Shown in pieces: positions 59,066 through 64,000 of a stretch of DNA of 64,000 bases (the stretch's first letter is position 1; each line of letters begins with the position of its first letter). The DNA comes from Hippophae tibetana (taxonomy: Eukaryota; Streptophyta; Magnoliopsida; Rosales; Elaeagnaceae). Location of the stretch: assembly GCA_037013495.1 (NCBI GenBank), contig CM072811.1, positions 27,923,659-27,987,658 on the forward strand. Direction: 5' to 3'. Both the position numbers and the translations under genes were made by a program. Under the pieces are notes generated by a model. The model saw nothing but the letters and a program-made list of their open reading frames with translations, was not told where the DNA came from and searched no databases.

Positions 59066-60339
59066 TAAAAATATTAATTAATATGGATAACGTTGATTAA
59101 AAAAAATGTAGTAAGTAACAAAATAATAATATTGGTACCATTAACTAACCGGATCCTATAACCACTATGAATATATACCCCTAATCGACATTAAGTACAA
59201 AGTTTACTCCATAGGCAACCAGTACCATATCATCCTTTACACTGTTTTTTTCCATTTTCCAGTGATTTTTTTTCAATAATATGGTCTTTAACAGTTTGTA
59301 TACTATTTCAATTTGCATTACGATTAACAATTTTTTTAGGCAATGGCAAGCATAGTAGTAAATGGTTTGAATAATCAAATTACACACTAATAGTACAATT
59401 TTGAATGATTTCGTACTAATTTTAAATTGAATGCAATTTTCCAGCGGGTTCTCTAGGAATCATATCAGTGTTGGTAATTTGGTTGAGAAATTTATGGTCT
59501 TTATTTTTTACTATAAGCATAGATGAAATTTTCTATATGTATATTTATATTGGTACTCCTACAATATACTTACTGATATACAAAAACTAGAGAAAGACAT
59601 AATAAGTACCAGTAATTAACATGCATATATGTCAGCTAACTAAAAACGCTTTTTCTTTTTCTTTTTTCTAAAAAAAATCATAACTTTTTGCTTTCATTGT
59701 CAAAAACATTTGATCAAACTATAACTTATGCCTATAATCTCAAGTGGGTTTTAGTTTGTTCCTTCCTTTCAGTCTCTGCATTTACTCAACTCAGTATCTC
59801 TACCCTTTGAAATAGTAATTAAATTAAAGCGAATTAAAGCGCTGATCAAAATCCCTGAATTTCCCAAACAGGAGAAGAGCATTAAGATAGATGACAGAAT
59901 GAAAAAATAGAAACCCTAGTTAGAAAGAAAGAAAGAAAGAAAGAAAAACACAAATAAAGGTTTGGGACTTATACAGTGTGCATAAGTACTACTTCAGAGG
60001 TATTAATTACACTTTTATCCCTGAGAAGTCTAGTCCTTCTGCCCGGTAAAAAAAATTAAAAATTAAAAAGAGCTCTCATGAACTCTAAATAAATTACCCT
60101 TTATTTTTATATATACGATTCACTTATTTACATTGTTTTAATTTTAACTGCGTTTAAAAAACATAAATGTACCGTATTTTTTAATATAAAAAATATATAT
60201 TTTATATGTTACACGGAAAAAGAAAAAAAACATATGTGTACCGTAGTAGTAAGAAAAATTAAAAATAAAATTCTATTTATAAAAATTAATATACTATAAA
60301 ATTAAACTAATAACTTACCCAACATCATTTTATATTTGC
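59066..60339. other. WUS upstream region, distal
   Basis: No gene is supported. A (GAAA)6 run lies at 59922-59946. AT-rich sequence continues. This stretch is within 2 kb of the WUS start codon and is likely to hold part of its control region, although I recognise no specific binding site. Confidence 0.45.
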
Positions 60340-60810
60340 ACATTCATTCTTTCATTCATTCAGTAGCTTCTCTTTCTTTTTCTTTATTTTACTTTATGCT
60401 TCGTATTGATCTTAGATCTCTTTCATTCTCTCGCAGTCTCTCTCTATATATGTATCTATGTGCTTAATAATTTCATATATACCTAGAAAAATTCACTGCC
60501 TTTTGATCTCTAAGTAATATTTCCACTGATACCCTCCCTTTCTAATTAGCCCTCTTTTGTCCCTTCACTTTTTATGTACCTCCCTCTGTCAACTTCAATC
60601 CTTCTCTCTCAGATATTTCTTTGATTTTCTCTCTTAACTCACACATCCCTCCATGTGCCCCTAGCTTTATATCACCTCCTCTTGTTATAAATCATATCCT
60701 CAACCTCAACGTTTCATGCACTCAAACTAAACTACTACTTCACCTACCCACTCTCTCTTGCAGGTAGTTTTGTTTTGCTTTCCTTTGTTTTTCTTGTGTT
60801 GAAATCAAAA
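60340..60810 (+). promoter_or_regulatory. Probable core promoter and CT-rich 5' UTR of WUS
   Basis: The sequence changes from AT-rich to CT-rich (CTTCTCTTTC, CTCTCTCGCAGTCTCTCTCT, CCCTCCCTTTC). A TATATA run lies at 60446-60451, about 360 bp before the ATG. CT-rich 'Y patch' sequence downstream of a TATA box is common in plant promoters. The transcription start is not determined. Confidence 0.5.
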
Positions 60811-62382
60811 ATGGAACCTCAACAACAAAATAGCCAACAACAAGCAACGACGAACGAGGATGGTGGGAGTGGAAATAAGGGAGGATTTCTATGTAGGCAA
60901 AGCAGTACACGCTGGACACCAACTACTGATCAGATAAGAATATTGAAGGACCTTTACTACAACAATGGAGTTAGGTCTCCAAGTGCTGAACAAATTCAGA
61001 AGATCTCTGCTCGGCTTAGACAGTACGGTAAGATTGAAGGTAAAAACGTCTTTTATTGGTTTCAAAACCATAAAGCTCGTGAAAGGCAGAAGAAAAGGTT
61101 CACTACTGATGTCCCCATGCAAAGGGGAGTAGTAGTTGGAAATGGTTCTACTACTGCTTGGAAAACTCATGAAGACCCTTTTCACAACAAGTACCACAAC
61201 ACTACTACAGTTCCTGGTAAGCCAATTCCCATATTTATGATCATTTTTATGATATTTAAAAATGGGTTATTTATTTATTTTATTGTGAGTTTTTTATATA
61301 ACAGGGATTGCTTCGACATCCCCTTCTCCTCCAGCTGGTATGCTTACAGTTAATAATGGGCAGATGGGAAACAATGGATATGGATCTGTGACTATGGAAA
61401 ATAATTTTAGGGTAAGTAATTAATAATGGGCAGATGGTTTCTGACTTTCAAATCCTTAAAATGGACATGTCATTTAAGATCCAGCTATAAATATTGCATA
61501 GACTTATTATATGTACTGTCATATATACTTTTATTTGTGTGTTTGCACTTTGCATATAAATATATATTCAACTAATATATCCAGAGAAACCAAAAATTGC
61601 AACCATGTCTAGCAATTAATTAGCAACTGCTCAGACCTAAGAGGAACCACAGCTTTATGGTTTGATATGAAGATCAGAGCAGCTCATCCTTTCTTCTTTC
61701 CATCAAGAAACCAAAGTTAAGCAAGCATGAGAGAAATTAAAAAAAAAAAAAGGAACTGTTGAGAAAAGGATTGTATCGGTTTACTGAACCTACGAAAACC
61801 TATATTTAGCACTTTTTAGTAAACCGGCGAAATAAAAGTGACGAAACCGGCACTTATTATATTAGCACAAAGAAACTGAGTATATTATATCAATAAATCA
61901 TTTAAGTTTTGTCCTTAAAATCTTATGATTTTTCTTAAACGTGTACTTCCCTTATAATGTTTTGATCGATCCTCCTTTTGTTCTATGAATTCCAGAACTG
62001 TTCAATATCAGCAGGAAGTAGCAGTGGCCTAGGAGCTTCACCAATAAGCCACAACTTTGGCATGGTTAGTACTATGGACCCTTATTATTCATCCCACTAC
62101 AATTTCTTTGATCAAAAGAAGAGATCGACATTTGAAGAGTATGGTTTTACTGATCAAGAACAAGAAGAAGAAGAAGAAGAAGAAGCCGTCCCTACAGAGA
62201 TTGAAACCCTCCCTCTATTCCCTATGCATGGTGAGGATATCAATGGCTTTACCAATATGAAATCCCAATCTGATCATGGTTATTGGTACTACTCAGAAAA
62301 TGGCAACATTAATGGTGCTTCTCGTACTTCCCTTGAGCTTAGTCTCAATTCCTATGGCCGACGATCACCGGATTCTCGCTGA
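60811..62382 (+). CDS. WUS: WUSCHEL homeodomain transcription factor
   Basis: I read exons 60811-61216, 61305-61411 and 61996-62382 (GT-AG introns of 88 and 584 bp), giving 299 codons plus TGA. The Arabidopsis protein is 292 residues with the same three-exon layout. The WUS-type homeodomain lies at about residues 31-97, from [20 protein letters not shown] through [20 protein letters not shown]. An acidic run (seven Glu, 227-233) precedes the WUS box TLPLFPMH (242-249), and the EAR-like repression motif LELSL is at 284-288. The protein maintains stem cells of the shoot meristem, acting in the nucleus mainly as a repressor that recruits TOPLESS-type co-repressors (family knowledge). The ATG at 60811 was chosen because MEPQQQ matches known WUS starts; the frame is open upstream without a better ATG. 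Expression is normally confined to the organising centre. Confidence 0.97.
62164..62184 (+). repeat. Coding (GAA)7 microsatellite in WUS exon 3
   Basis: Seven GAA codons in a row encode the acidic stretch just before the WUS box. Perfect codon repetition makes length variation between alleles likely. Confidence 0.9.
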
Positions 62383-64000
62383 CCGATATACCCCTCTCTA
62401 TTTAATATAATTACCATTTGAAAATCATATTGTTAAATATATATTGTTTAATATACACTACTAGCTAGTAGTTAATTAGTATATTACTTGTGGTTTTTAG
62501 TTAGTATTATGCTCTTATTATTAAGTAAATTAACTTGTTTATGACACTTTTGTCTTTATAAAAGTTCGTTGAGGACACGTGTCATTTAAATAACTTCATG
62601 GGTTATATATGTTGATGTTTCAAGGATGTTCGATTCCAACGGGTATATATAATTAGATCCTAATTGCACGTCCTTTAAAATAATTAATCAGTCTTCTAAT
62701 TATCTGAGTAATATTCATGTGGTACGTCATTTGGGGATTAATTAGTACCAACGCGCTTAAACAGCACGTGGGGTGTGTGTAGTTTTAGACAGAGATTTGT
62801 GTGGGACCCCTTATAGACTTCTTAAGTTTTAAAGTGTGATTGAGTTAAAGGGTACTCCAGTGATCATGTGGTTTTGTATGTACATTTGTCGAAAAGATTG
62901 CCAATGATATCAGAATAGTATAAATACGAGTGTAATAATAGAGATATACTGTTGGGCACGAAAATGAGAAAAAAATGATAAACTATTATTATTATATATA
63001 TGATGCAGCAGTAGCTAGCAGTAGCAGGCTAGCAGCAGCAGCCGTTTTCATAAAGTAGCTGGAGAGAGTATAAATTTTGAAGTTTGTACCGACTTCGTAA
63101 ATAACGCAGAGAATCAATCTACTTTTTTTTAAAATGTTTTTTTTTTTCAATTATTTTTTTTTTCTTTCGATTTTGATCTTTCAGTTTTTAGGGTTTTGGC
63201 AGTAGGTAGTTGTAGTACTTTGAGAATCAATTGATGGACTATAATTGGGCTGGGCTTTACAAGATGAAGGTCCAACCTAGTAATTTTATCAGGAAATGGG
63301 ATCTAGGATGAACGTGTCAAATCTTTAGCCAGGTAACAACTTTGGGTCCCCCTTTCATGCTCGTCAAAATAGGTATTTTTATTTTATTTATTATATTAAT
63401 ATTAACTTACTTATGGTAGGTTCGATTCATATACGAAGAGATTTAATTCATTCTTACTTACTTGAGGAGATTTAATCAAAGATATTTTTTATTTTTTGTA
63501 TTTTTAAATCTATAAAAATTATTCTTATGATGGAGTTAAAAGGTATTATGTATGAAAAATATGAAAAATAAATTTTTTAACAATAAATTTTAATTAAATA
63601 TCCATTATTATCATTATTATTTATTTATTTATTATTATTATAATGCAATAACATATAATAAAAATATTTACTACTTATATTTTAATTATAATTTTTATAT
63701 TTTATTTAATAAAAATAAATAAGAAAATTTTAACATGATTAAATTTAAATATTTAAATTAAATTAATAATAGTAAAATTATTAACTAAAAAATAAAGAGT
63801 TTAAATATGAATTTTTAATACCAAACCCTAGTAATTATTGTTATTCAAACTTTTGACTTTAAATTATTAAACGAATAACACTAAAATTAAATTAAGTTTA
63901 GTATTAATAGTTAATTTATCTTTAATTATAATATATTTATATACTCGTATTTATATATTTTTAATTTTGTATCATGTTCGCATTTTATATCAAATTTTTA
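62383..64000. other. WUS 3' flank and intergenic DNA
   Basis: The first 100-200 bp probably contain the WUS 3' UTR. A less AT-rich stretch with CAGCACGTGG (about 62762) and a GCAG/TAGCAG-rich run (63005-63042) follows, then T-rich runs (63123-63172). From 63370 to the end it is AT-rich with no gene. No RNA gene was recognised. Confidence 0.45.

Noticed and set aside
60889-61197. 102-codon minus-strand frame opposite WUS exon 1
   Set aside because: It is the reverse reading of the conserved homeodomain exon.
1-64000. CRISPR arrays, operons, phage or bacterial defence genes
   Set aside because: No regularly spaced palindromic repeats with unique spacers, no tightly packed genes and no prokaryotic signals; intron-containing plant genes and plant retrotransposons explain the window.

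Overview
The window reads as nuclear DNA of a flowering plant, most probably a eudicot and perhaps a rosid. It is very AT-rich, the genes have GT-AG introns, the intergenic space is full of LTR retrotransposon remains, and three recognisable plant genes are present, all on the + strand. I cannot name the species from the sequence alone.

Genes. (1) At 28908-32239 is a seven-exon gene for a 322-residue protein with four RanBP2-type zinc fingers. (2) At 34338-37992 is a six-exon gene for a 494-residue ALKBH9-type 2-oxoglutarate/Fe(II) dioxygenase, the family of plant m6A RNA demethylases. (3) At 60811-62382 is a three-exon WUSCHEL gene for a 299-residue protein with homeodomain, WUS box and EAR-like motif. 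From memory, the Arabidopsis orthologues (AT2G17975, AT2G17970, AT2G17950) lie next to one another, so this appears to be the conserved WUS neighbourhood. About 23 kb of mostly transposon-derived and AT-rich DNA now separates ALKBH9 from WUS.

Left third (1-17.8 kb). A 520-bp hAT-type MITE with a perfect 8-bp target duplication lies at 2282-2801. One large Ty3/gypsy element of the Tat/Retand kind fills 3730-17762, flanked by a perfect TATAG duplication. Its order is LTR, gag, protease, RT, RNase H, integrase, tandem repeats, a long antisense ORF, polypurine tract, LTR. Two insertions interrupt it: a 3.4-kb element in gag (4252-7637) and a 686-bp fold-back element in RT (10385-11070). The two share their first ~200 bp and each has a GATNN duplication. 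The gypsy genes are dead, with stops and replaced catalytic residues.

17.8-28.6 kb. A gag-only SIRE-like copia derivative on the minus strand (18267-24673) has LTRs of about 1.35-1.43 kb and no pol. Beyond it is AT-rich DNA with a few repeat fragments.

38-60 kb. A Ty1/copia element lies on the minus strand at 42685-48457, with two 225-bp LTRs, a tRNA-iMet primer site and decayed gag-pol. A LINE fragment is at 49.4-49.7 kb. Two GA-repeat islands lie about 9-10 kb upstream of WUS (50.9-52.1 kb). A 56-bp tandem repeat is at 55.5 kb and a cluster of direct and inverted repeats at 56.8-59.1 kb.

I see no CRISPR, operon or other prokaryotic structure and no convincing rRNA or tRNA gene. The least ordinary things are the nested fold-back/insertion pair, the antisense ORF of the gypsy element, the gag-only copia derivative and the preserved WUS gene neighbourhood.
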